Below are positions 54,722-62,684 of a stretch of DNA of 64,000 bases, piece after piece. The notes beneath the pieces are model-generated. The model searched no databases, was not told the DNA's origin, and saw only the letters and a program-made list of their open reading frames with translations. Positions within the stretch are counted from its first letter, which is position 1. Each line of letters starts with the position of its first letter. The position numbers and the translations under genes are program-made. Origin of the DNA: an uncultured Pirellulaceae bacterium (GTDB lineage Bacteria; Planctomycetota; Planctomycetia; Pirellulales; Pirellulaceae); NCBI GenBank assembly GCA_905480235.1, contig CAJQPP010000136.1:1-64000 (forward strand). Reading direction: 5' to 3'.

Positions 54722-55789
54722 ATGGAATCAGCCCAGTCAATGGAATCGCCGGCCTCCGAGTCAACGGTTACTTCACCGCAGCTGTCATTATTTCCTCAAT
54801 CCGCAGCGGCGGCAGGGGATCGATCCGGTTGTGGAATTTTCTATCACTCTCGGCGCATGCATGACCTGATTAACAAAGCGATTGCATTTTCTCGAAGCTC
54901 TGCAAATGTCTTGATCACGGGTGAAAATGGCTGCGGAAAAGAGCTGTTTGCCAGGCTAATCCACAACTCCAGTCCTCGTTCCAACGAAAGATTCGCGCGG
55001 ATTAATTGTGCAGCGCTCTCAGAAAATCTGATCGAAAGCGAATTGTTTGGCCATGAAAAAGGAGCCTTCACAGGTGCCGACAGTCGTCGTATAGGACGAT
55101 TTGAGTGGACAGAGAAGGGCACCTTGCTGCTGGATGAGATCAGTGAAATACCCGTGGCAACGCAGGCTAAAATGCTTCGTGTATTGGAAGAAAATGAATA
55201 CCAACGCCTCGGAAGCAATGAGACCATTCAATCCGATGTTCGAGTTGTGGCGACCTCTAATCGAGATCTCACAGACATGGTTGGGCTGGGAGAATTCCGA
55301 CAAGACCTCTATTTCAGGCTAAACGTCCTACGAATTCACTTGCCTGCGCTACGAGAACGTCCCGAAGACATCCCCTTGCTCGCCAATCTGTTTTTGCAAA
55401 AACATCGCCGCGAAGCCAATCAACCGATAACCGGATTTGATAAGAAAGCACTGGCTGCGATTTGTAGCTATTCTTGGCCCGGAAATGTGCGTGAACTGCG
55501 GAATGCCATTTTGCATGCTTGTATTGTTTCCCAGTCAGAGACCATTGGGGTTAACGATTTGCCTGAACTAGGGGAATCCAACCGTAACGAACAAGTTCCA
55601 TGCTGGATGCTCAGCACTCGCCTCGACGAAATTGAACGGCAGGTGATTCTAGAGAACCTCAAGCGCGCTGGTGGCAACAAAACGATGGCCGCTGAAATAT
55701 TGGGAGTGACTACTCGCACGCTGGCGAACAAACTAAAACTCTATCGAGAACAAGGTTTGGTAAACGCGAGCTTGCCAGCCGCTTCTTAA
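54722..55789 (+). CDS. Sigma54-dependent transcriptional activator without receiver domain (FlrC/FleR-like)
   Basis: A 355-residue enhancer-binding activator. The AAA+ domain has Walker A GENGCGKE (about 67-74), the sigma54-contacting GAFTGA loop (about 114-119), and Walker B LLLDE (about 135-139). The C-terminal Fis-type helix-turn-helix is ERQVILENLKRAGGNKTMAAEILGVTTRTLANKL. The first 45 residues hold no receiver or GAF domain. It is followed by a consensus sigma54 promoter, so it likely drives fliK-flgD-flgE and perhaps the flgF operon. Start ATG 54722; a TTG at 54680 is an alternative. Confidence 0.88.
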   Translation: MESAQSMESPASESTVTSPQLSLFPQSAAAAGDRSGCGIFYHSRRMHDLINKAIAFSRSSANVLITGENGCGKELFARLIHNSSPRSNERFARINCAALSENLIESELFGHEKGAFTGADSRRIGRFEWTEKGTLLLDEISEIPVATQAKMLRVLEENEYQRLGSNETIQSDVRVVATSNRDLTDMVGLGEFRQDLYFRLNVLRIHLPALRERPEDIPLLANLFLQKHRREANQPITGFDKKALAAICSYSWPGNVRELRNAILHACIVSQSETIGVNDLPELGESNRNEQVPCWMLSTRLDEIERQVILENLKRAGGNKTMAAEILGVTTRTLANKLKLYREQGLVNASLPAAS

Positions 55790-55970
55790 ATTCGCGGCAT
55801 GCACCTGCAAAGCTCCCGCAGCTAACTACGTCTATTCTTTATTGTCGTGCATCTGCCGAACGAGAAATTTTTTCTCCGTCACGGAAAAAAGCGACGCCGC
55901 GGCTGCGTTTCCGATCCGAGGGACGGCATCGCGAATCAACTTGGCTGTTAAAGCATAAGGGTTGATCTAA

Positions 55971-56002
55971 TCAGGCAAAAAAAAGCCTCGCCTGAATTTT
56001 TT
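55971..56002 (+). terminator. Terminator after the sigma54 activator gene
   Basis: TCAGGC (55971-55976) pairs with GCCTGA (55990-55995), and is followed by ATTTTTT. It separates the activator operon from the fliK promoter. Confidence 0.65.
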
Positions 56003-56088
56003 GGCTAACCGGGACAGTGGTCTCTAATCGTTACAGATTAGGGCCCGCCAGCATCAATCTGCAAACAACACGCCGACAGTGTGCGAAC

Positions 56089-56104
56089 TGGCACGATCTT
56101 TGCA
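56089..56104 (+). promoter_or_regulatory. Consensus sigma54 promoter of fliK-flgD-flgE
   Basis: TGGCAC-GATCT-TTGCA matches the sigma54 (-24/-12) consensus TGGCACG-N4-TTGCA at every fixed base. The predicted start is near 56115, 33 bases before the fliK start codon. A sigma54 activator gene ends 300 bases upstream. Confidence 0.85.
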
Positions 56105-56147
56105 ATCAACGCGGTGCATCCTTCAAGATCACCCATTCGTGTTAGCC

Positions 56148-58025
56148 ATGACGCCTAATTTCCTCGACACCTCTACGAATGCCGTGGACCCAAGTTTCGG
56201 CAACTCTAGCCAACCCATGCTAGGAAACGCAAAGGTTCAAGGCACGGGAGTCGAAAGTGAAAAAACGGTGCGTTTTGGAAAGGTGCTTGCGGATTTAGAA
56301 CAAGAGAGTGCTTCCTTCGCGTCCAACGGTACTGCCAAAGAACCGGGCACCTCGCCCGACTCTCCAACCGAGATGGTGCAAATCACCTTGGCAATGGCCA
56401 ACGAAACAGTTAATGGTCAAAAAGCCATTGAAACTCCCAACTTTGAATTACTCGGGGACCTCGCTGGCAATCTACCATCCGAAGCGCAGGACCTGCCAAT
56501 AACCGAGGAGCCTCGTCATGGCGGGTCCGTGGAAATCGTTGCGGCGCCCATTGAAAATGTTCTGACGACATTCATGGAAGTACAGCCGTTTCGCTCGCCC
56601 GGTAAATCGCCTGCGTCAGCGACCCACCATCTCGTTTCCGAAGACGCCGCTCCCAGTTTATCGGGTATTCTCACGCCGGGTTTAAGCCAGCCCATTTCGA
56701 TTGCCGGTAAATCAATTTCGAATCTAGAGGGCGAATTCACCTTCAATAATCGGTCGCCGTCCGTCTCAGAAAACCCAATCGACCTGCGGCAAACTGCAGG
56801 CACGGCAGGTAATTCAAATGCGATTTCGGTCTCCACACCATCTCTCGCATCCGCGTTATTGCCACCGGAAAATGAGGTATCACAAGCTGCTCCGCTGCTG
56901 ACAAACGAGGCACTGAGTTCCGTCTCAGATTCGATAGATGTACGGCACGAAGCTTTAGGAAGTCCGACCACTCAACCGGTTGCAACCACCAGTGTTGCCT
57001 CCAATGTCGGCCCACTATCTAACACGAATACTAACCCGGAAATACTGTCGCCCGTCGCCACGCCGCTGCCGCCGACAGGTCGCAACGCCGTCCCCGTTAC
57101 CAACGCCGCCGGGATCGAAAACCCAACGATCCAAACGACAGATACAAGTCCAGCAAGTCTTACCCCGGTCACTTCGCCAACCGCGAACACGTCTTCGTTT
57201 ATTCCAGCACCGGTCACCAACGCAAATGTAAACGTTATCCCAACGGTTTTGCGTACCATCCGCAATCAGAATAACAACTTCGCCGACAACTCGAATGTCA
57301 GTGGAGCTGCCGCGATGGAATCGGAAAATAGCCAAATTGATCCGATGCTGGAAAGTGAAAACTCGACATTGCCGCGTCCCTCGATGACCGCCGGCGAAAC
57401 AAGCAGCTGGCAAAACTCTGACCCGTCAAACACCCTCACTGGTCAGGCGGCCGACTCGCCAATTTCTGAGTATTTGGCAAATGAGGTAGGTACAGCGGAT
57501 AACAACAGCTTCAGCCAAATCGAAGCATCGCTGACCCGCTCCGATAAGTCTCGCATTTCAACCAATGGAATTCCGGAGCACTTGGTGGACTTGGAACCGG
57601 CAACTCTCACCAAGCCAATTTTGGAGTCGGTACGGAAGCAACTATCGCAATTTGGGGTGCCTCAGGCGGATGCCTTGGATAAAGGGATCAAGATTGATCT
57701 CGATCCTCGGGAACTCGGTTCTGTCACGGTAGAAGTAAAAACCGTTGATAACGTAACCAAAATCCAAATCGTCGCGGATCAACCGGTCGCACATGCGTTG
57801 CTCGAGAAAAATATCGAAGCACTGCTGCAGTCGCTGGATGAAGGAGATGGCAACACATTCGACGTCGATGTTTCGCAACGTGACTCCGATGCCCAGTCTC
57901 AAAGAGAACAAAAACAGCAGCAGGCCCAAAGTGCTTCTACCCCTTCGTCCAAGGACGGCCCCAGTAACTCAAATCCCAACCAGCCAGACCCACCGAGTGA
58001 AGGTGGCGTCAACATGGTGGTTTAA
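56148..58025 (+). CDS. fliK: Flagellar hook-length control protein FliK
   Basis: A 625-residue protein. The first 480 residues are Ser/Thr/Asn/Pro-rich and low complexity, typical of the variable ruler part. The C-terminal Flg_hook domain (about 490-590) has GIKIDLDPRELGSVTVEVKTVDNVTKIQIVADQPVAHALLEKNIEALLQSL. A Gln/Ser-rich tail follows. The ATG at 56148 lies after the sigma54 promoter; the frame is open upstream to 56079 but that would include the promoter. It switches export from hook to filament subunits. It leads the fliK-flgD-flgE operon. Confidence 0.9.
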   Translation: MTPNFLDTSTNAVDPSFGNSSQPMLGNAKVQGTGVESEKTVRFGKVLADLEQESASFASNGTAKEPGTSPDSPTEMVQITLAMANETVNGQKAIETPNFELLGDLAGNLPSEAQDLPITEEPRHGGSVEIVAAPIENVLTTFMEVQPFRSPGKSPASATHHLVSEDAAPSLSGILTPGLSQPISIAGKSISNLEGEFTFNNRSPSVSENPIDLRQTAGTAGNSNAISVSTPSLASALLPPENEVSQAAPLLTNEALSSVSDSIDVRHEALGSPTTQPVATTSVASNVGPLSNTNTNPEILSPVATPLPPTGRNAVPVTNAAGIENPTIQTTDTSPASLTPVTSPTANTSSFIPAPVTNANVNVIPTVLRTIRNQNNNFADNSNVSGAAAMESENSQIDPMLESENSTLPRPSMTAGETSSWQNSDPSNTLTGQAADSPISEYLANEVGTADNNSFSQIEASLTRSDKSRISTNGIPEHLVDLEPATLTKPILESVRKQLSQFGVPQADALDKGIKIDLDPRELGSVTVEVKTVDNVTKIQIVADQPVAHALLEKNIEALLQSLDEGDGNTFDVDVSQRDSDAQSQREQKQQQAQSASTPSSKDGPSNSNPNQPDPPSEGGVNMVV

Positions 58026-58057
58026 CAAAACACGAATACTTTTTTCAGGAGCAAACT

Positions 58058-58435
58058 ATGCAACTGGCCGGCATCTCCAGCAGTCAACTTGAAGACCAAT
58101 TCTTAACCTTATTGGTAACTCAACTTCAAAACCAAGACCCTATGGAACCGGTAAAGCAGGAAGATTTCATTGGTCAACTGGCTCAATTTTCGACAGTCGA
58201 AGGGATTGAAAAACTAAATTCTCAATTTTCTGAGGTCCTGCAGTCTCAGCAAATGCTTGGCGGTTTTGATTTAGTCGGGAAAGACGTTTCCTACATTGCT
58301 CCGGGTGATGCCGAACCAAGCAGAGGTCACGTCGATCAAGTCTTAGTCGAAAACGGCAACATCAAGGTCGTGATGGGCGACAAAACCATACCTGTCAACC
58401 AAGTCTTTGGCGTTTTTGACCCTGCTACCGGCTAA
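58058..58435 (+). CDS. flgD: Flagellar hook-capping protein FlgD (short form)
   Basis: A 125-residue hook cap protein. SSSQLEDQFLTLLVTQLQNQDPMEPVKQEDFIGQLAQFSTVEGIEKLN is the FlgD N-terminal domain. A short C-terminal beta part ends VNQVFGVFD. It is about half the length of enteric FlgD, lacking most of the FlgD Ig/Tudor-like domains; short FlgD proteins are known in other bacteria. It is 32 bases after fliK and 75 bases before flgE. Confidence 0.92.
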   Translation: MQLAGISSSQLEDQFLTLLVTQLQNQDPMEPVKQEDFIGQLAQFSTVEGIEKLNSQFSEVLQSQQMLGGFDLVGKDVSYIAPGDAEPSRGHVDQVLVENGNIKVVMGDKTIPVNQVFGVFDPATG

Positions 58436-58510
58436 ACAAATCTGCCGTTAATTCCAATCAAAACCATTCCTTAATACCATCCATTCAAATCCTATCACGG
58501 AAAGGCCCTA

Positions 58511-60157
58511 ATGCCCAATTCACTTAATACCGGTGTGTCTGGTCTACTTGCCCACCAACGCCAACTCGATATGGTGGCCAACAATCTGGCTAACTTGAAC
58601 ACCACGGCTTACAAAACACAGCGCATTGTCTTTTCCGATTTGCTGTATGAATCGCTGGCCCCGGCGACCAACGGGAACGGAGTGTCCATTGGTGGTACCA
58701 ATCCAATCGAAGTTGGCTCTGGGGTACGTACCGCACAAATTGGTAGAAACTTTGGGCAAGGTAGCTTCAATTCAACGGGGCAACCGTTGGATTTTGCTTT
58801 GCAAGGTGATGGTTTCTTTGTGGTCTCGGACAGTAACACGAATTACTACACACGAGCCGGTAGTTTCTCCTTGGATGATGGCGGGTTCCTCATCGATCCC
58901 TCAACCGGTTATCCGGTAATGCGTTTCGGCCCGACAGGGGAAAATAACCTGGAAGGACCTTCGTTCCAACAAACTGGTGACAATCGAGTTCGTATTCCGT
59001 TGGGAGAGACCATTCTTGGCAGTCCCACCTCGCTCGTGCAATTATCTGGAACGCTGAATGCTGACTCACTCGGACCCGCGCAACAGGTGCTCACCTCCGC
59101 GAACGGCTTCCTGGCTGGCGGTGTCGCCGCAACTAACGCGACGTTGCTAAATGATTTGGATACGAATTCAACACCCTACGCCCCCGGTGATCAATTGGTG
59201 ATCTCCGGTAATAATGCCGATGGTAGCGCGTTTTCAGTCAACCTGCCGGTCGACAACACATCGACAATCGATGACATTGTCAACTCAATCAATGGGGCAA
59301 TATCGGGAGCGGTTGCATCCCTGGATGCCGAAGGTAACCTCGTTTTGACTTCTGATGAATCGGGCCCCTCCACGGTAACTCTGTCGATCTTAGATGACGC
59401 AGGAAATACCGGTGCTACTGACTTCATTACTCATACACTGGTAGCAACCACGGTTGGCCGAGACGGTGACTTGCTATCGGGTCAAACCGAAATCAATGAC
59501 GTGCGGGGCGGAATTCATAACTTGGGTTACGAATTTCAAAAAGCAGGCCCCAATGAATGGAACCTGCAATTCACATTACCCGACGGCAACGGCACAGTCG
59601 TCGCCGGGTTAATTGAGAACATCGAGTTCAGTGACGATGGCACCCTGCTAAGCATCGGCGGGGTCCCTAGTGCCACGAGTAATGTCACCATAAATTTTGA
59701 TGGGATCCTCGAAGATCAATCTTTTGACGTTCAAATTAACGACCTTTTCCAAATTTCAGCACCGTTTTCGATGTCGATTGATCAAAACGGAGTGGAACCG
59801 GGAAAATTGGTCAATGTGATGGTGAACTCCGATGGTTTACTGCAAGGCGTTTCATCGAGCGGACAGATCTTTGATCTCGCTCAAATGGCCATTGCTCTGT
59901 TTCGCAACCCGCAAGGCTTAAGCGCATCCGGCAACAACTATTTCGAAGCGACTCTGAACAGCGGGACCGTTGATTTAGGCGCCGCCGGAGCAGGCGGTCG
60001 AGGCACCGTTCGAGCAGGCCAACTGGAAGGATCCAATGTCGACGTGGCATATGAATTTACCCAGCTCATTGTTGCCCAAAGAGGATTCTCGGCTAACGCA
60101 CGTTCGATTACGGTCGCTGATGAGATTCTTGAAGAACTAACCAACATCATCCGATAG
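58511..60157 (+). CDS. flgE: Flagellar hook protein FlgE
   Basis: A 548-residue hook subunit. The N-terminus SLNTGVSGLLAHQRQLDMVANNLANLNTTAYKTQRIVFSDLLYE and LDFALQGDGFFVVSD are diagnostic. The C-terminus has QLEGSNVDVAYEFTQLIVAQRGFSANARSITVADEILEELTNI. The middle is a beta-rich expansion, making it longer than enteric FlgE (about 400). A large hairpin follows the stop. Confidence 0.95.
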   Translation: MPNSLNTGVSGLLAHQRQLDMVANNLANLNTTAYKTQRIVFSDLLYESLAPATNGNGVSIGGTNPIEVGSGVRTAQIGRNFGQGSFNSTGQPLDFALQGDGFFVVSDSNTNYYTRAGSFSLDDGGFLIDPSTGYPVMRFGPTGENNLEGPSFQQTGDNRVRIPLGETILGSPTSLVQLSGTLNADSLGPAQQVLTSANGFLAGGVAATNATLLNDLDTNSTPYAPGDQLVISGNNADGSAFSVNLPVDNTSTIDDIVNSINGAISGAVASLDAEGNLVLTSDESGPSTVTLSILDDAGNTGATDFITHTLVATTVGRDGDLLSGQTEINDVRGGIHNLGYEFQKAGPNEWNLQFTLPDGNGTVVAGLIENIEFSDDGTLLSIGGVPSATSNVTINFDGILEDQSFDVQINDLFQISAPFSMSIDQNGVEPGKLVNVMVNSDGLLQGVSSSGQIFDLAQMAIALFRNPQGLSASGNNYFEATLNSGTVDLGAAGAGGRGTVRAGQLEGSNVDVAYEFTQLIVAQRGFSANARSITVADEILEELTNIIR

Positions 60158-60169
60158 TTTTTGTAGGAG

Positions 60170-60245
60170 TTCGGGGTGCTGATCGCGCCATCTGAGCCAT
60201 TTCTAAGCGACGTCAATTAGCTTAAGAAATAGCACCCCGAATTTT
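60170..60245 (+). terminator. Large hairpin terminator after flgE
   Basis: An 11-base-pair outer stem (TTCGGGGTGCT 60170-60180 with AGCACCCCGAA 60231-60241) is followed by TTTT. It encloses a second stem (ATTTCTAAGC with GCTTAAGAAAT). It begins 13 bases after the flgE stop and ends just before the next gene, so it could also be that gene's leader. Confidence 0.7.
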
Positions 60246-60286
60246 CCATGGAAAAAATTGTTGAAATGGATAGGCAGGAGAAAAGA

Positions 60287-60709
60287 ATGGTCCGTTTTCT
60301 TAAGCAATTGAAATTGATCCTCGCGGTCCTTATTTTGGGCCTAGGCACCGGCTTAACATTTTGGGATGTGCCCTTACACGCTGATGTCGTTATTCAAAAT
60401 CAAGAAGCGGACGCACAGGCAGAAGGAGCCTCCGACTTTATGGCGTCGGCTGAGGCGCGACGAATGATGGAGCTTATCAGAATTGCGAAGGGAGAACCGG
60501 CCTTAGTTCGATTCGAAAACTCCGCTACCAAAGACCATCAACGATCGCCTGCAATATCGTCCAGCGATACCTGGTTCGAAGCATGGAATGACGAATCGGC
60601 AAAGGAAAAAGAGGTGCCCCACATCCCTGAACCGACATCTTTTGGATTCGTAGGTATGCTCTTACTGTTTTCATTTACAGCAAGAAGAGGGCGAAGAGTC
60701 GCGCTCTAG
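60287..60709 (+). CDS. Small PEP-CTERM protein
   Basis: A 140-residue exported protein. GGCAGGAG lies seven bases before the ATG at 60287, so this start is preferred over 60248. A signal helix near residues 9-28 (LKLILAVLILGLGTGLTF) precedes an acidic, low-complexity middle. The C-terminus has the PEP-CTERM sorting signal HIPEPTSFGFVGMLLLFSF with a basic tail ARRGRR. No folded domain is evident. Surface display is predicted by the signal; function unknown. It lies downstream of flgE, separated by a hairpin. Confidence 0.7.
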   Translation: MVRFLKQLKLILAVLILGLGTGLTFWDVPLHADVVIQNQEADAQAEGASDFMASAEARRMMELIRIAKGEPALVRFENSATKDHQRSPAISSSDTWFEAWNDESAKEKEVPHIPEPTSFGFVGMLLLFSFTARRGRRVAL

Positions 60710-60826
60710 AAGTCTACTTACAAAATAAACTAAGACCGATTGTTGGGCGTGTCGTCTTTATGACTTGAGGCTCAGAAGCTGATTTGCAGATGGCAACCGG
60801 TCATTAGAGATCCATCAATTTTTTCG

Positions 60827-60858
60827 ACCGTCATGACGCTCTGTCGTGACGGTTTTTT
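60827..60858 (+). terminator. Terminator after the small PEP-CTERM gene
   Basis: An 11-base-pair stem with one T-G pair (ACCGTCATGAC with GTCGTGACGGT), 5-base loop and six T. It reaches the stop codon of the convergent channel gene. Confidence 0.8.
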
Positions 60859-61642
60859 AATGGGTCAAATACTCAGCCAACACAGGCGCCTTGGCTTTCT
60901 TATTCTCGTGCCGTTGAATTAACTCAGCAACGCGTGCTCCACCGAGCATGTGTGGTGATACGATTTCATCGACACCCACTTTCGCCATTCGGGAAGAATG
61001 ATTGCCCTCAAGCGAAAACGTATAAACCACCAAAGCAGGGCTGAGAGTCTTACAGGTAATAGAAATTAACAGGTTGTCGACATCACTGTCGGTGGCGGCC
61101 ACGACGTGTGCGGCGCCAGCCAGATTTGCTTCCGCAAGTGCCAACTCATCCGTTGGGGGCAACTCGAGAATTGGAACATCCCCATAACGCTGGCGGATCC
61201 ACTCAATCTCATCCGCGTTATCGCTAATCAATACGATTTCTTGCGCCCCACCGTAGAGCATTTCTAAAATGGCACGCGCGAAGGCACCTGAACCACAAAT
61301 AATGACGTGTTGTTTCATTTTCTGCACCATTTTTTTCAGTTTCCAATTCCTGATTAATGTGGGGAAATCACCTGTCATCAAACCACTCAACGTCCCGCCC
61401 GTCCAACATGCCAAACTGACAATGGACGCGAGCACTAAACACGAATAAAACGCACGACCCTGAGGACTTATATCGCCGATATCGGCGACCCCCAGGCTGC
61501 CCATCGTAATCGCGGTCGTCGCAAATGCATCGGGGGCGGGCCAGCTTTCAATATGACACATCCCCGCAGTACCAATGACGATTAAGACCGTCAGTACGAT
61601 GGGTAGTTTCAATATTCGTTGTAGCAACGCCTTGCGATTCAT
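60857..61642 (-). CDS. Two-helix K+ channel-like protein with RCK (TrkA-N) domain, altered filter
   Basis: A 261-residue protein: a membrane helix near 10-30, a pore-loop region (DAFATTAITMGSLGVADIGDISP), a second helix (FYSCLVLASIVSLACWTGGTL), then a cytosolic Rossmann RCK domain (HVIICGSGAFARAI, then VLISDNADEIEWIRQRYGDVPIL). The canonical TVGYGD filter is replaced by SLGVAD. The last Gly of GxGxxG is Ala. The ATG at 61642 follows GGAAAG; an upstream start at 61696 would overlap the HDOD gene. It probably senses a nucleotide or ion, but conduction of K+ is doubtful. Confidence 0.78.
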   Translation of the reverse strand: MNRKALLQRILKLPIVLTVLIVIGTAGMCHIESWPAPDAFATTAITMGSLGVADIGDISPQGRAFYSCLVLASIVSLACWTGGTLSGLMTGDFPTLIRNWKLKKMVQKMKQHVIICGSGAFARAILEMLYGGAQEIVLISDNADEIEWIRQRYGDVPILELPPTDELALAEANLAGAAHVVAATDSDVDNLLISITCKTLSPALVVYTFSLEGNHSSRMAKVGVDEIVSPHMLGGARVAELIQRHENKKAKAPVLAEYLTH

Positions 61643-61652
61643 GTCTTTCCAA

Positions 61653-62510
61653 TCAACGCGCACTTGCGAGAATTTGATATTCAACTCGCGCGGCACTAAT
61701 TAATAGTTCCAACTCATCCGGATTCATGCTGCTGAGAACACCATTCCCTTGCAGGGGATCCATCGTGTACTGCTCCGGTAGGCAACCTATGCCTCGGCTC
61801 TTGCAAAGAAAATTGGAGGCCGCCACGACCGACATTAAGGATCCACAATCCGGGCTCTTATCGGTCAGGTGGTGATTACCAATGGCTTTCCGGATATCCA
61901 ACGGAAAGCCCCATTTTTCAGCACAACGCTCGCCGACGTTTTGATGATTCAATCCAAATATTTCGTTTTCTACATCGACGAGTTGCTCTTGAGGGGTGCT
62001 CGTGACTAAGTGCACATAATCATCTTTCAATAATTGCACGAGGACCAATTTACCAATGTCATGCAACAATCCGGCTAGGTAGGCGTGATTGGGTTCATCG
62101 ACATCACAGGCCTCTGCAAGGTGACTGGCCATCAAGCCGCAACCCAAGGAATGCTTATACAATTTCGTACAAAATTCGTTGCTTTGACCACTTCCGCAGA
62201 ATGCTGATCTGGCAGCAAATGACAGTGCCAATTGAGAGATATTACGAATACCCAAAATTACGACGGCATGAGAAATGGTACTTATTCGGCGTGAGTAACC
62301 GTACAGAGGACTGTTCGCAACTGCCAATACACGAGCCGCAATGGCCGGTTCTGATTGGATAATAGTGATGACTTCATTGCTGTGTACGTCAGCCTCTTGG
62401 CAGATATTGACCAATCGCAACGCGCTGGTTGGCAAAGGCTCTACCGATTTCAACTCTCGAATATCGGCCGCTAGTTTTTCGCGATCGACTTTAAGCGTCA
62501 TTTTTGTCAT
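61653..62510 (-). CDS. HDOD-domain signalling protein
   Basis: A 285-residue full-length HDOD protein. Key stretches are EPLPTSALRLVNICQEADV, EPAIAARVLAVANSPLYGYSRRISTISHAVVILGIRN, and a HD-like part YLAGLLHDIGKLVLV with NHHL. The HD metal residues are partly kept (LLHDIGK). HDOD proteins are non-canonical HD-family regulators in signalling, often with c-di-GMP. It lies 10 bases upstream of the channel-like gene on the same strand, and 175 bases after flhB, so all may be co-transcribed. Confidence 0.85.
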   Translation of the reverse strand: MTKMTLKVDREKLAADIRELKSVEPLPTSALRLVNICQEADVHSNEVITIIQSEPAIAARVLAVANSPLYGYSRRISTISHAVVILGIRNISQLALSFAARSAFCGSGQSNEFCTKLYKHSLGCGLMASHLAEACDVDEPNHAYLAGLLHDIGKLVLVQLLKDDYVHLVTSTPQEQLVDVENEIFGLNHQNVGERCAEKWGFPLDIRKAIGNHHLTDKSPDCGSLMSVVAASNFLCKSRGIGCLPEQYTMDPLQGNGVLSSMNPDELELLISAARVEYQILASAR

Positions 62511-62684
62511 TGTTTTTCAACTCCATTGAAGACGGACGAGATAAGATTTTTATCCCATGGAATCGAATACGTTATGCGCATAGGCGGGCCGTAAGAATCT
62601 GCTGTAAGAGGCCCAATTCATAGTTTTCGGGGGTTATCAGCCGTTACGAACGTTAGAAACCGAAGTGACAAGCATCGCCCCGAA

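Larger units (their letters stand above)
55790..56147. other. Intergenic region with terminator and sigma54 promoter
   Basis: This 358-base gap contains a terminator-like hairpin (55971-56002), then the sigma54 promoter (56089-56104). GC-rich inverted motifs between 55870 and 55935 may include activator binding sites, but none is proven. Confidence 0.6.
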
